Shown: in pieces, positions 43,378 to 52,239 of the stretch
Position numbering within the stretch: position 1 is the stretch's first letter
How the letters are laid out: the number at the start of each line of letters is the position of its first letter
Assembly (NCBI RefSeq): GCF_004000905.1
Contig: NZ_BIMD01000023.1
Span: 17,853 to 81,852 of the forward strand
Source of the DNA: Paenibacillus humicus NBRC 102415
Lineage (GTDB): Bacteria > Bacillota > Bacilli > Paenibacillales > Paenibacillaceae
Length of the DNA stretch: 64,000 nucleotides
Direction of reading: 5' to 3'
Notes under the pieces: generated by a model
Told to the model about the DNA's origin: nothing
What the model saw: only the letters and a program-made list of their open reading frames with translations
The model's database searches: none
Position numbers and translations under genes: made by a program

Positions 43378-45690
43378 ATGGATACCGTCAAGCGAATCAA
43401 ACTGCGCACGCTGTTCGTCGGAGGGCTCATCACCCTCCTTTTTCTTGTTTTATTTACCCGCATCTTCTGGGTTCAGGTCGTCAAGGCCGACTTCTGGCTC
43501 GGCGAAGCGAAGAAGATCTGGGCGGCATCCGATACGATACCGGCGGAACGCGGGTCGATCACGGACCGCAACGGCAACCTGCTGGCGATGAACATTCCCG
43601 CTTATACCGTCGTCGTCAATCCCAAGGTCATCCAGGAGCTGGGCATCGAGGATCAGGTGGCGGACGGGCTCTCGAAAATACTGGGCAAGCCCAAAGCCGA
43701 CATTGTCAAGCAAGTGAGCTTCCGCAATGCCAAGGGGGAATATTCCCAGTACCGCGAGCTGAGGCCGGAAGGGCTCAACATCGAGAAGAAGAAATCCGAC
43801 GAGGTGGCCAAGCTCAGCGCGCAGATCAAGAAGGATCTGGAGGAAAAGCGCGGCAAGAAGATCAGCGGCAGCGACATGGGCATTACGCTGATCAAAGGCT
43901 CCAAGCGGTTCTACCCGAACAATACGCTTGCGGCGCATCTGCTCGGCTTCGTCAACAAGCAGGGCGATCCGGTCATCGGCCTCGAGGCGGACTTCAACGA
44001 CGTCCTCAAGGGAACCGACGGCAAGATCGTATACGAGAAGGACGGCAACCGGGTTCAGGTGGACAACGGGACGGCCAAGCTCGTACCTGCCGTGAACGGC
44101 AAAAACATCAAGCTGACGATCGACAACGAGATCCAGCATTATGTCCAGGACGCGATCCAGGAAGCCTACGACCTGTACAAGCCGCAGAGCATTACGGCGA
44201 TCGTGGCCGATCCGAATTCGATGGAGGTTCTGGGGATGGCGAATCTGCCGACCTTCAATCCCAATTCGTATTCGTCGTCGAACCCGATCAACTTCAACAA
44301 TCTCGCCGTCGGCGGAACCTACGAGCCGGGCTCGACGTTCAAGATCGTGACGCTGGCCGGCGCCGTACAGGAGAAGATGTTCAATCCCAACGAGGAGTAC
44401 ATGTCCGGACGGATATCGGTGCCGGGTCAGGATGTCTACGACATCAAGCGCTCGGGATGGGGGCCGATCACCTATCTGGAAGGGCTGAAGCGCTCGAGCA
44501 ACGTCGCGTTTGTCCATCTCGGAATGGAACGGCTCGGCAAGGAGAAGCTGACGGATTATATCCGCAACTTCGGCTTCGGCACCAAGACCGGCATTGAGAT
44601 CAAGCAGGAGGTGCGCGGCAGCCTCAACATCCAGGGCAAGTCCGACGTCGCCCGCGCTTCCTTCGGACAAGGTCCGGTGTCGGTGACGCCGATCCAGCAG
44701 GTGGCGGCCGTCGCCGCCGTCGCCAACGGCGGCAAGCTGCTGAAGCCGCATATCGTGAAGGAAATCGACGATCCGGCCACGGACAAGAAGACGGAAACGC
44801 GGACGGAGCAGGTCCGCCAGGTCGTCACGGCGGAAACCTCGAAGCTTACGAGCGGCTTCCTGGAGCAGGTCGTGTCCGACAGCAAGATCGGCACCGGCCG
44901 CAACGCCGCCATTCCCGGCTACAGGGTAGCCGGCAAGACAGGCACCGCCCAGAAAATCGTCAACGGCACCTACTCCAAGGACAAATACGTCGTTTCATTC
45001 ATCGGATATGCTCCGGTGAGCAATCCGCGCTTCGTCGTATACGTCATCGTGGATTCGCCCAGCGTCCCGGATCCCGGCGGCGGCAAGATCGCGGCTCCGG
45101 TATTCAAGAAGATCGTAACCCAGAGCCTGCGTTATATGGGCGTCAAGCCTGATGCGAGCGTCCCGCCGTCCCAGGACAAGAAGCAGCCGCTGACGGTGCC
45201 GGATTTGACCGGACTGACGCTTGCAAAAGCGCAGCAGGAGCTGAAGGCGAGAGGGCTGGCTTCAAAGGCCGTCGGCAAAGGCGCCAGCGTGCTGAAGCAG
45301 ATGCCCGCCGCCGGGACGATCGTCTCGGACAGCCAGAGCGTCTATCTGGTGACGGAGGAGGAGAACAAGCTGCAGCTTCCTTCCCTTGCAGGCTCGTCGC
45401 TGCGCGAAGCGCTGCAGCTGTGCAGCTCCGTCGGCCGCAAATGCGTGACGGAAGGCGAAGGCTACGTCATCTCCCAGATGGAGGCCAAGCTGAATGGAGA
45501 GCCGGTCGTCAAGCTGATCCTGAAGCCTCCGGCGGGCGAAGAGGCTTCCGACGCCTCCGCTGCGGATGCAGCCGCGGCTGGCGGAAGCGCCTCCGGCTCG
45601 AAGCAGGACGGCGGAACGGATGCAGCGGGCGGCCAGCCGGATGACTCCAGCGGCGGCGGGGGAAGCGCTCCGCCGGCCGGCGGCGGTTGA
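43378..45690 (+). CDS. pbpB: Division transpeptidase PBP2B (PbpB/FtsI) with PASTA repeats
   Basis: This 770-aa class B penicillin-binding protein has one N-terminal membrane segment, a dimerisation domain, and a transpeptidase domain with S319 in STFK, S373-S-N, and K520-T-G. Two PASTA domains follow (VPDLTGLTLAKAQQELKARG and LPSLAGSSLREALQLCSSVG). The last 45 residues are a Gly/Ala/Ser-rich low-complexity tail. It cross-links septal peptidoglycan. It starts 5 bases after ftsL. The paralogue spoVD follows. Confidence 0.95.
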   Translation: MDTVKRIKLRTLFVGGLITLLFLVLFTRIFWVQVVKADFWLGEAKKIWAASDTIPAERGSITDRNGNLLAMNIPAYTVVVNPKVIQELGIEDQVADGLSKILGKPKADIVKQVSFRNAKGEYSQYRELRPEGLNIEKKKSDEVAKLSAQIKKDLEEKRGKKISGSDMGITLIKGSKRFYPNNTLAAHLLGFVNKQGDPVIGLEADFNDVLKGTDGKIVYEKDGNRVQVDNGTAKLVPAVNGKNIKLTIDNEIQHYVQDAIQEAYDLYKPQSITAIVADPNSMEVLGMANLPTFNPNSYSSSNPINFNNLAVGGTYEPGSTFKIVTLAGAVQEKMFNPNEEYMSGRISVPGQDVYDIKRSGWGPITYLEGLKRSSNVAFVHLGMERLGKEKLTDYIRNFGFGTKTGIEIKQEVRGSLNIQGKSDVARASFGQGPVSVTPIQQVAAVAAVANGGKLLKPHIVKEIDDPATDKKTETRTEQVRQVVTAETSKLTSGFLEQVVSDSKIGTGRNAAIPGYRVAGKTGTAQKIVNGTYSKDKYVVSFIGYAPVSNPRFVVYVIVDSPSVPDPGGGKIAAPVFKKIVTQSLRYMGVKPDASVPPSQDKKQPLTVPDLTGLTLAKAQQELKARGLASKAVGKGASVLKQMPAAGTIVSDSQSVYLVTEEENKLQLPSLAGSSLREALQLCSSVGRKCVTEGEGYVISQMEAKLNGEPVVKLILKPPAGEEASDASAADAAAAGGSASGSKQDGGTDAAGGQPDDSSGGGGSAPPAGGG

Positions 45691-45753
45691 GCCGACTGGC
45701 GGTGCGGCATTTCTGACGCTGGATGCGGCGCCGGCCGGCGTTTTGGCTGCCGA

Positions 45754-45839
45754 GCCGGCCGAAGCCGGCCGCCCATGGCTTGGCATACGCCGCTGGTTTC
45801 CCGAATACGTTAACTTGTACGGACAGACTGTACCTGTCC
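45754..45839 (+). other. Hairpins in the pbpB-spoVD spacer
   Basis: GCCGGC-CGAA-GCCGGC (45754-45769) forms a tight stem-loop. GGACAG (45821-45826) pairs with CTGTCC (45834-45839). No T-run follows either. They lie between pbpB and spoVD. Confidence 0.4.
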
Positions 45840-45869
45840 CATGTTAACGGACGAGAGGGGAACGTGCGG

Positions 45870-47825
45870 ATGAAAGTTTCCAATGTCACCTTGAGGCGCC
45901 GCCTCTTTCTAGCGCTTGTCGTCGTTCTGGTCGGTTTTGTCGCGCTTATCGGACGGCTGGGCTATGTCCAGCTGGTCCGCGGCGGAGAGCTGTCGGCCAA
46001 GGCGGAGGACAACTGGAGGCGCGAAGTCGCATTCGCCCCCAACCGCGGGGATATTACGGACCGCAACGGCACGAAGCTGGCCTACAACGTCAGCTCGCCG
46101 ACGATTGTTGCGATTCCGGTGCAGATCAAGGACAAGGAAGGCACGGCCAAAACGCTCGCCCCTGTCCTCGGCATCTCGGAGACGAAGCTGCTCGGCTTGC
46201 TCAAGAAGAAGGCCATGAGCGTCATCATCAAGCCCGAAGGTCTCAAGATTTCCCTGGACAAGGCGCTGGAGATCAAGAAGCTCGGCTTGCCGGGCATCGT
46301 TGTCGCCGAGGACAACAAGCGCTATTATCCGTTCGGCGAGCTTGCGGCGAGCGTGCTCGGCATTACGGGCGTGGACGGCGGGCTTACCGGCATCGAGAAG
46401 AAATACGACGACAAGCTCAAGGGAGTCAAGGGCAGCATCTCTTATCTGTCCGACGCCAAAGGAGAGATGATGCCGGGCTCGACGGACCGCTATCAGGCGC
46501 CGACGGACGGGCTCAATCTGGAGCTGACGATCGACAAGCAGATCCAGACGATCATGGAGCGGGAGCTCGACCAGGCCATGACCAAGTACAAGGCCAACGA
46601 CGCCATCGCCATCGCGATGGATCCCAATACCGGCGAAGTGCTCGGAATGGCGAGCCGCCCGACCTTCGAGCCGGGCAATTACAACGCGTATCCGGCCGAA
46701 GTATACAATCGGATCCTGCCGATATGGATGACCTACGAGCCGGGATCGACATTCAAGATCATCACCCTGTCCGCCGCTCTGGAGGAAGGCAAGGTCAACC
46801 TCAAGAACGAGCATTTCTTCGATCCGGGAGCGGTGGAGATCGGCGGCGCAAGGCTGCGGTGCTGGAAAAAAGGGGGACATGGAAGCCAGACTTTCCTTGA
46901 AGTGGTGCAGAATTCATGCAACCCGGGCTTCGTGGCGCTCGGCAATCGGCTTGGCAAAGATACGCTGTTCAAGTATATTAAGGACTTCGGCTTCGGCAAG
47001 AAGACGGGCATCGATCTTGGAGGCGAGGAGAACGGCATCCTGTTCAAGCTGAGCCAGGTCGGGCCTGTAGAGCTTGCGACGACCGCATTCGGCCAAGGCG
47101 TATCGGTGACGCCGATCCAGCAGATCGCTGCGGTGTCCGCCGCCGTGAACGGCGGCACGCTGTATGAGCCCCATCTGGCCAAGGCATGGACCAATCCGGA
47201 GACCGGCAAGGTCGTGCAGGAAATCCAGCCGGAGCCGGTGCGCAAAGTGATCTCCGAGAAGACGAGCGCGCAGGTCCGCGAGGCGCTCGAGAGCGTCGTG
47301 GCGCTCGGCACGGGCGGCAACGCCTTCATCGACGGCTATCGCGTCGGAGGCAAGACGGGCACGGCCCAGAAGGTCATCAACGGCCGCTATTCGCCCAATG
47401 AGCATATCGTCTCGTTCATCGGCGTCGCTCCGGCCGACAATCCGAAGATCGTCGTGTACGTCGCGGTCGACAATCCGCAGGGCATCCAGTTCGGCGGCGT
47501 CGTAGCCGCGCCGATCGTGAGGAACATTCTGGAAGATTCCCTTCAATATATGGGTGTTCCCAAAAGCTCTGCCCAGATCGGCAAAAAGTACAAATACGGC
47601 GAGACTCCGATCGTGACCGTCCCGAACCTCGTTGGCAAAACCGTCTCCGACATCTACGAGGACATGAACATGAACTTCAACCTGAGCTCGGCCGGCAGCG
47701 GCAATACGGTCATCCGGCAAGCTCCGGCGGCCGGCGCCCGCGTCGACAAGGGCTCCACGATCCGGATCTATCTCGGCAGCGACGCCGACCTTCCCGGCGA
47801 CGCGGATGCTCACGCCGATCATTGA
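45870..47825 (+). CDS. spoVD: Stage V sporulation protein D (class B PBP for spore cortex)
   Basis: This 651-aa class B PBP has an N-terminal membrane segment (LFLALVVVLVGFVALIGRLG). The transpeptidase domain has S293 in STFK, S349-C-N, and K495-T-G, and one C-terminal PASTA domain (VPNLVGKTVSDIYEDMNM). A Cys in the SxN motif (SCN) is typical of SpoVD. It makes cortex peptidoglycan with SpoVE. ATG 45870 is 10 bases after GAGGGG; GTG 45864 is too close. Its place after pbpB is conserved in Bacillales. Confidence 0.95.
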   Translation: MKVSNVTLRRRLFLALVVVLVGFVALIGRLGYVQLVRGGELSAKAEDNWRREVAFAPNRGDITDRNGTKLAYNVSSPTIVAIPVQIKDKEGTAKTLAPVLGISETKLLGLLKKKAMSVIIKPEGLKISLDKALEIKKLGLPGIVVAEDNKRYYPFGELAASVLGITGVDGGLTGIEKKYDDKLKGVKGSISYLSDAKGEMMPGSTDRYQAPTDGLNLELTIDKQIQTIMERELDQAMTKYKANDAIAIAMDPNTGEVLGMASRPTFEPGNYNAYPAEVYNRILPIWMTYEPGSTFKIITLSAALEEGKVNLKNEHFFDPGAVEIGGARLRCWKKGGHGSQTFLEVVQNSCNPGFVALGNRLGKDTLFKYIKDFGFGKKTGIDLGGEENGILFKLSQVGPVELATTAFGQGVSVTPIQQIAAVSAAVNGGTLYEPHLAKAWTNPETGKVVQEIQPEPVRKVISEKTSAQVREALESVVALGTGGNAFIDGYRVGGKTGTAQKVINGRYSPNEHIVSFIGVAPADNPKIVVYVAVDNPQGIQFGGVVAAPIVRNILEDSLQYMGVPKSSAQIGKKYKYGETPIVTVPNLVGKTVSDIYEDMNMNFNLSSAGSGNTVIRQAPAAGARVDKGSTIRIYLGSDADLPGDADAHADH

Positions 47826-47831
47826 GCCCCG

Positions 47832-47924
47832 CCGCACGACAGGAAGGGACGTGCGGAAGCGCGGGCGCTCGTCTTCGAAGCCCGGATTCCACGCATTGCA
47901 GGGCGCGAGGGAATCCGGGGTTCG
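47832..47924 (+). other. Two hairpins in the spoVD-murE spacer
   Basis: CCGCACG (47832-47838) pairs with CGTGCGG (47850-47856). CCCGGATTCC (47881-47890) pairs with GGAATCCGGG (47910-47919) and the outer CGAA with TTCG. No T-run is present, so this is not a classical terminator. Confidence 0.5.
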
Positions 47925-47991
47925 GGAGAGGCGGCCGCTCTGAAGGTTCAAAATGGCAACTGTTATGGAGCAAATAGAGAGGAGAAAGACT

Positions 47992-49473
47992 ATGCGTTTG
48001 GAACAACTGGCATCGCAACTCATCACATCGCGACTTATCGGGGACGGCGGCGTCCCGATCTCGGGAATCGAGCATGATTCCAGGGAGGTCAAGCCGGGCT
48101 GCCTGTTCCTCTGTCTGCCCGGACATACCCAGGACGGACACGACTTCGCCGCTCAGGCGGTAGAGAAGGGAGCGGCCGCGCTTGTCGTGGAGAGGCGGCT
48201 CGATCTCGCCGTGCCTCAGCTGCTCGTGAACGACAGCCGGCTCGCCATGGCCGTTCTTGCGGATTATTTCTACGGACATGCCAGCCGCAAGCTGAAGGTT
48301 ATCGGCGTCACGGGAACCAACGGCAAAACGACGACCACGTACCTGATCGAAAGCATTCTCGCCGACCGCGGCCTCCGTCCCGGCGTCATCGGCACGATCG
48401 AGATGCGTTACGGAGGCAGATCCTACCCGATGAGCCGGACGACGCCGGAGGCGCTCAACCTGCATCGCGACCTGGCCGCCATGCTGGAGGCCGACTCGAC
48501 GCATGCGGTGATGGAGGTTTCCTCCCACGCGCTGGAGCAGGGCAGGGTGAAGGGAGTCCGCTACCGCACCGCCATATTCACCAACCTGACGCAGGACCAT
48601 CTGGACTATCACGGCACGATGGACGTGTACCGTGAAGCCAAGGGCCTGCTGTTCTCGCGTCTGGGCAATGAATACGGCTCCGGCGAGCAGAGCTACGCCG
48701 TGCTCAATGCCGACGATCCGGCTGCGGAGCGCTACCGCGCGCTCACTTCCGCAGAAGTCGTCACCTACGGAGTCGAGTCGAAAGCCGATGTGCGGGCTTC
48801 GGACATCTCCATTGCGGCGGGAGGCACCTCCTTCCATGTCGATACTTTCGCGGGCAGCGCCGACATCACGCTGCAGATGGTCGGCAAGTTCAACGTCTAC
48901 AACGCGCTGGCCGCCCTTGCGGCCGGCCTGATCGAGGGCATCCCCCTGGAGGAGATCAAGGCCAGCCTGGAGCGCGTATCCGGCGTTCCGGGCCGGGTGG
49001 AATCGGTCAACGAAGGCCAGGACTTTGCCGTCGTCGTCGATTACGCCCATACGCCGGACGGGCTGGAGAACGTGCTGAAGGCCGTCAAGGAATTCGCCGC
49101 TCGCAAAGTCATCTGCGTATTCGGCTGCGGGGGAGACCGCGACCGGACGAAACGTCCGATCATGGGAGAGATCGCTTCCCGCTATGCGGACTACACCATC
49201 GTCACTTCCGACAATCCCCGGACTGAAAACCCGGATACGATCCTGCTCGACATCGAGGTCGGGCTGCAGAAGGCCAACGTGCCGCCAGACCGCTACGAGC
49301 TCCAGCCGGACCGCCGGACCGCTATTGAAAAAGCGGTTGAAATGGCAAGCCCGGGAGATGTAGTATTGATTGCGGGCAAAGGCCATGAAACCTATCAGAT
49401 CGTCGGCGCCGTCTCGCATGACTTCGACGATCGCCTGGTCGCCCGAGATGCGTTAAGGGGACTACGAAAATGA
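47992..49473 (+). CDS. murE: UDP-MurNAc-tripeptide synthetase MurE (meso-DAP-adding)
   Basis: This 493-aa Mur ligase has the N-terminal UDP-binding domain, ATP loop GVTGTNGKTTTTYLIESIL near residue 105, and VVDYAHTPDGLENVL. D407-N-P-R (DNPRTENP) is the signature for meso-diaminopimelate specificity, so the wall should be DAP-type. It adds mDAP to UDP-MurNAc-L-Ala-D-Glu. ATG 47992 follows AGAGGAGAAAG; the frame is open to 47953. It overlaps murF by 4 bases. Confidence 0.96.
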   Translation: MRLEQLASQLITSRLIGDGGVPISGIEHDSREVKPGCLFLCLPGHTQDGHDFAAQAVEKGAAALVVERRLDLAVPQLLVNDSRLAMAVLADYFYGHASRKLKVIGVTGTNGKTTTTYLIESILADRGLRPGVIGTIEMRYGGRSYPMSRTTPEALNLHRDLAAMLEADSTHAVMEVSSHALEQGRVKGVRYRTAIFTNLTQDHLDYHGTMDVYREAKGLLFSRLGNEYGSGEQSYAVLNADDPAAERYRALTSAEVVTYGVESKADVRASDISIAAGGTSFHVDTFAGSADITLQMVGKFNVYNALAALAAGLIEGIPLEEIKASLERVSGVPGRVESVNEGQDFAVVVDYAHTPDGLENVLKAVKEFAARKVICVFGCGGDRDRTKRPIMGEIASRYADYTIVTSDNPRTENPDTILLDIEVGLQKANVPPDRYELQPDRRTAIEKAVEMASPGDVVLIAGKGHETYQIVGAVSHDFDDRLVARDALRGLRK

Positions 49474-50954
49474 TTACACGGATGCTCAGCGAAATCGCAG
49501 CCATGAGCTCGGGCAGGCTCGGGCCCGGATACATAGCTGCCGGCAATACGGCCGCCGCGCCGGGGGAATGGAGCGACCTGTCCGTACAGGGCGTCTACAA
49601 GGATTCCCGCGAGGCGGGAGACGGCAGGCTGTTCATTCCTTTGTCCGGGGATAATTTCGACGGACATCTCTATGCCGAAGCTGCGCTGGCTAACGGAGCC
49701 TCGGCTTCGTTCTGGCAAGAAGATCGTGAAATTCCTGCAGGTCTGGCCGGCAAGCCGCTCGTGCTCGTCGACGATACGCTGGCCGCGCTGCAGCGACTTG
49801 CCTCGGCCTATCGCAGCCAGCTCAAGACAACCATCGTCGGCATTACCGGAAGCAACGGCAAAACGACGACCAAGGATATGGTGGCCGCCGCCCTCGGCTC
49901 AACGCTGCGGGTGCACAAGACGGCCGGCAATCTGAACAATCACATCGGACTGCCTCTTACCGTGCTGTCGCTCGCTGAAGACAATGAGGCGGCCGTGCTG
50001 GAAATGGGCATGAGCGGACTGCGCGAGATCGCCCTGCTGACGGAAATTGCGCGGCCGGACATCGCGATCATTACGAATATCGGCGACGCCCACCTGCTGC
50101 AGCTCGGCTCCAGAGAGGCGATCGCCCAAGCCAAGCTTGAGATCGCCGAGGGCTTGAAGCCGGGCGGACTGCTGATCGTCAGCGCGGATGAGCCTCTGAT
50201 CCGGGAGCAGCTGAAGAAGACGGCCTTGCCGGAACATGCGGCCGTGCGGACGTTCGGCGCCTCTTCCAATGCGGATTGGAGAGCGGCCGACATCCAGGTC
50301 GGCGCCGTATCGACTTCGTTCTCGGTGCAGAGCGGAGCCGCGGCGGCGTACTCGCCGGCCGGCAAGGATGCCCCGCCGTCGTATCATTCGCTGCGCATCG
50401 AGATTCCGGTGCCCGGCGTGCACAACGTGCATAACGCGCTGGCGGCCATCGCCGCGGCGGCGGCATGCGGCATCCCGCCTGAAGCGGCTGCCGCCGGCCT
50501 TGCGTCGATGCAACTGACGGGCATGCGCATCCAGCCGATGAAGGCGTCCAACGGGGCGCTCATTCTCAATGACGCCTACAATGCCAACCCGACCGCCGTC
50601 AGGGCGGCCGTCGATCTCGTAGCGGGACTGTCCGGCTACCGCCGCAAATGGATCGTGCTGTCGGACATGCGCGAGCTCGGCGCAGCCGAAGAAGCCCTGC
50701 ATCGCGAGACGGGCGCATACATCACGCCGGACAAGGCGGACGCGGTTCTTACCTGCGGAGCCCTGTCCATTCACACTTCCGAAGGAGCGGCAGCTTCCTT
50801 CGGCTCGTCTGCCGCGGCTGCGGTGCGGCATTTCGACAACCAGGATTCCCTCATCGGCGCCCTTGCGGCGGAGCTTGATCCCCGCGATCTCGTGCTGGTG
50901 AAGGGATCCCGGACGATGCATATGGAAAGGGTCGTAGAAGCGCTTCAGCGCTGA
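49470..50954 (+). CDS. murF: UDP-MurNAc-tripeptide D-Ala-D-Ala ligase MurF
   Basis: This 494-aa Mur ligase has the ATP loop GITGSNGKTTTKDMVAAAL, the HKTAGNLNNHIGLPLTVL segment and LILNDAYNANPTAVRAAVD, all characteristic of MurF. It adds D-Ala-D-Ala to form the pentapeptide precursor. The ATG overlaps the murE stop as ATGA, so translation is coupled. In B. subtilis murF is not in this cluster, whereas here it follows murE as in E. coli and other Paenibacillaceae-like orders. Confidence 0.95.
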   Translation: MITRMLSEIAAMSSGRLGPGYIAAGNTAAAPGEWSDLSVQGVYKDSREAGDGRLFIPLSGDNFDGHLYAEAALANGASASFWQEDREIPAGLAGKPLVLVDDTLAALQRLASAYRSQLKTTIVGITGSNGKTTTKDMVAAALGSTLRVHKTAGNLNNHIGLPLTVLSLAEDNEAAVLEMGMSGLREIALLTEIARPDIAIITNIGDAHLLQLGSREAIAQAKLEIAEGLKPGGLLIVSADEPLIREQLKKTALPEHAAVRTFGASSNADWRAADIQVGAVSTSFSVQSGAAAAYSPAGKDAPPSYHSLRIEIPVPGVHNVHNALAAIAAAAACGIPPEAAAAGLASMQLTGMRIQPMKASNGALILNDAYNANPTAVRAAVDLVAGLSGYRRKWIVLSDMRELGAAEEALHRETGAYITPDKADAVLTCGALSIHTSEGAAASFGSSAAAAVRHFDNQDSLIGALAAELDPRDLVLVKGSRTMHMERVVEALQR

Positions 50955-50972
50955 CCTTGAGGGGGTGAAAGC

Positions 50973-51944
50973 ATGGACATGCTGGTCATACTGATGACAC
51001 TTGGCGTATCGTTTCTTCTAGCAGTTATACTCGGACCTCTGTTCATCCCCCTGCTGAGGCGGCTTAAGTTCGGACAGCAGGTGCGCACGGAAGGGCCACA
51101 GAGCCATCTCAAAAAATCGGGAACGCCGACGATGGGCGGCATCATCATCATGCTTGCCATTCTCGTCGCTTTCCTGAAGTTCTCGGAGAAAACGACGGAA
51201 TTCTGGGTGCTGCTCGTCGGCGCTCTCGGCTTCGGCCTGGTCGGCTTCATGGACGATTACATCAAGATCGTGCTCAAGCGCTCGCTTGGCTTGACGGCCA
51301 AGCAGAAGCTCGCCGGGCAGCTGCTCTTCAGCATCATCGTCTGCGTGCTGCTGCACCGGATGGGACAGAGCACGGAGATTGCCGTTCCCGGAACGGATTT
51401 CAGCTGGGATCTCGGATGGCTTTATTATCCTTTTGTCGTCATCATCTTTTTCGCTACGACCAATGCGGTCAACTTCACGGACGGAGTGGACGGCCTGCTG
51501 GCCGGGACGAGCGCGATCGCGGCAGGGGCGTTCACCATCATCGCGATGCAGGCGACGGAGCATGAGAGCGCCGTATTTTCCGCCGCGCTCGTCGGAGCCG
51601 CGCTTGGATTTCTTATTTTCAACGCGCATCCGGCCAAGGTGTTCATGGGCGACACCGGCTCGCTCGGAATCGGCGGCGGCCTCGCGGCCGTCGCGATCCT
51701 GACCAAGACGGAGATTCTGCTCATTCTGATCGGCGGCGTATTCGTCCTCGAGATGATCTCGGTCATTCTCCAGGTCGGCTCGTTCAAGCTCCGGGGCGGC
51801 AAGCGGATTTTCCGCATGAGCCCGATCCACCATCATTTCGAGCTGTCGGGATGGTCGGAATGGAAGGTCGTTACCGTATTCTGGACGGCCGGACTCGTGC
51901 TGGCCGCTGCCGGTCTCGTACTCTACCGGGTCACCGGAGGCTGA
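50973..51944 (+). CDS. mraY: Phospho-MurNAc-pentapeptide translocase MraY
   Basis: This 323-aa polytopic membrane enzyme has about ten membrane segments and the MraY motifs KSGTPTMGGIIIM, GFMDDYIKI, NAVNFTDGVDGLLAGT, and SPIHHHFELSGWSE with the His triplet. It makes lipid I from UDP-MurNAc-pentapeptide and undecaprenyl phosphate. It starts 18 bases after murF with a GAGGGGGTGAAAG ribosome site. A 295-base structured spacer follows. Confidence 0.96.
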   Translation: MDMLVILMTLGVSFLLAVILGPLFIPLLRRLKFGQQVRTEGPQSHLKKSGTPTMGGIIIMLAILVAFLKFSEKTTEFWVLLVGALGFGLVGFMDDYIKIVLKRSLGLTAKQKLAGQLLFSIIVCVLLHRMGQSTEIAVPGTDFSWDLGWLYYPFVVIIFFATTNAVNFTDGVDGLLAGTSAIAAGAFTIIAMQATEHESAVFSAALVGAALGFLIFNAHPAKVFMGDTGSLGIGGGLAAVAILTKTEILLILIGGVFVLEMISVILQVGSFKLRGGKRIFRMSPIHHHFELSGWSEWKVVTVFWTAGLVLAAAGLVLYRVTGG

Positions 51945-52082
51945 CGAGCCGCGGCTGCCGCCCTCAAGGGGGAAGCGAATGCCGGACGCAGCATAGCTAC
52001 AAGTGCCGCCGGGCGTTCGGAACCTTCCCTCTCCATGAGGACGAGGCCGTTCGCTTTGGCGGTTTCTTTTCCTTCAGAGGAG

Positions 52083-52204
52083 ATGCGGAGCTGCCGGCGC
52101 ATGCATCGGATCGGCATCCGCTCCGCATGAGCCCGCTCCGACACCTTTGAAGCTTAGCGTATTCTAGCCATCCATGCGAAATGACTCCGTCCGGCAACGG
52201 ACGG
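52083..52204 (+). other. Structured RNA-like segment in the mraY-murD spacer
   Basis: ATGCGGAGC (52083-52091) pairs with GCTCCGCAT (52120-52128), extended inward by TGCCG/CGGCA. CCGTCCG (52187-52193) pairs with CGGACGG (52198-52204) around a GCAA tetraloop. Together with AGCC-GTTT-GGCT just downstream, this leads to the murD ribosome site. No T-run or recognised riboswitch motif is present. The full 295-base spacer (51945-52239) has no convincing gene. Confidence 0.5.
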
Positions 52205-52239
52205 CATAGCCGTTTGGCTACATAAAAGGAGAGATTGGC

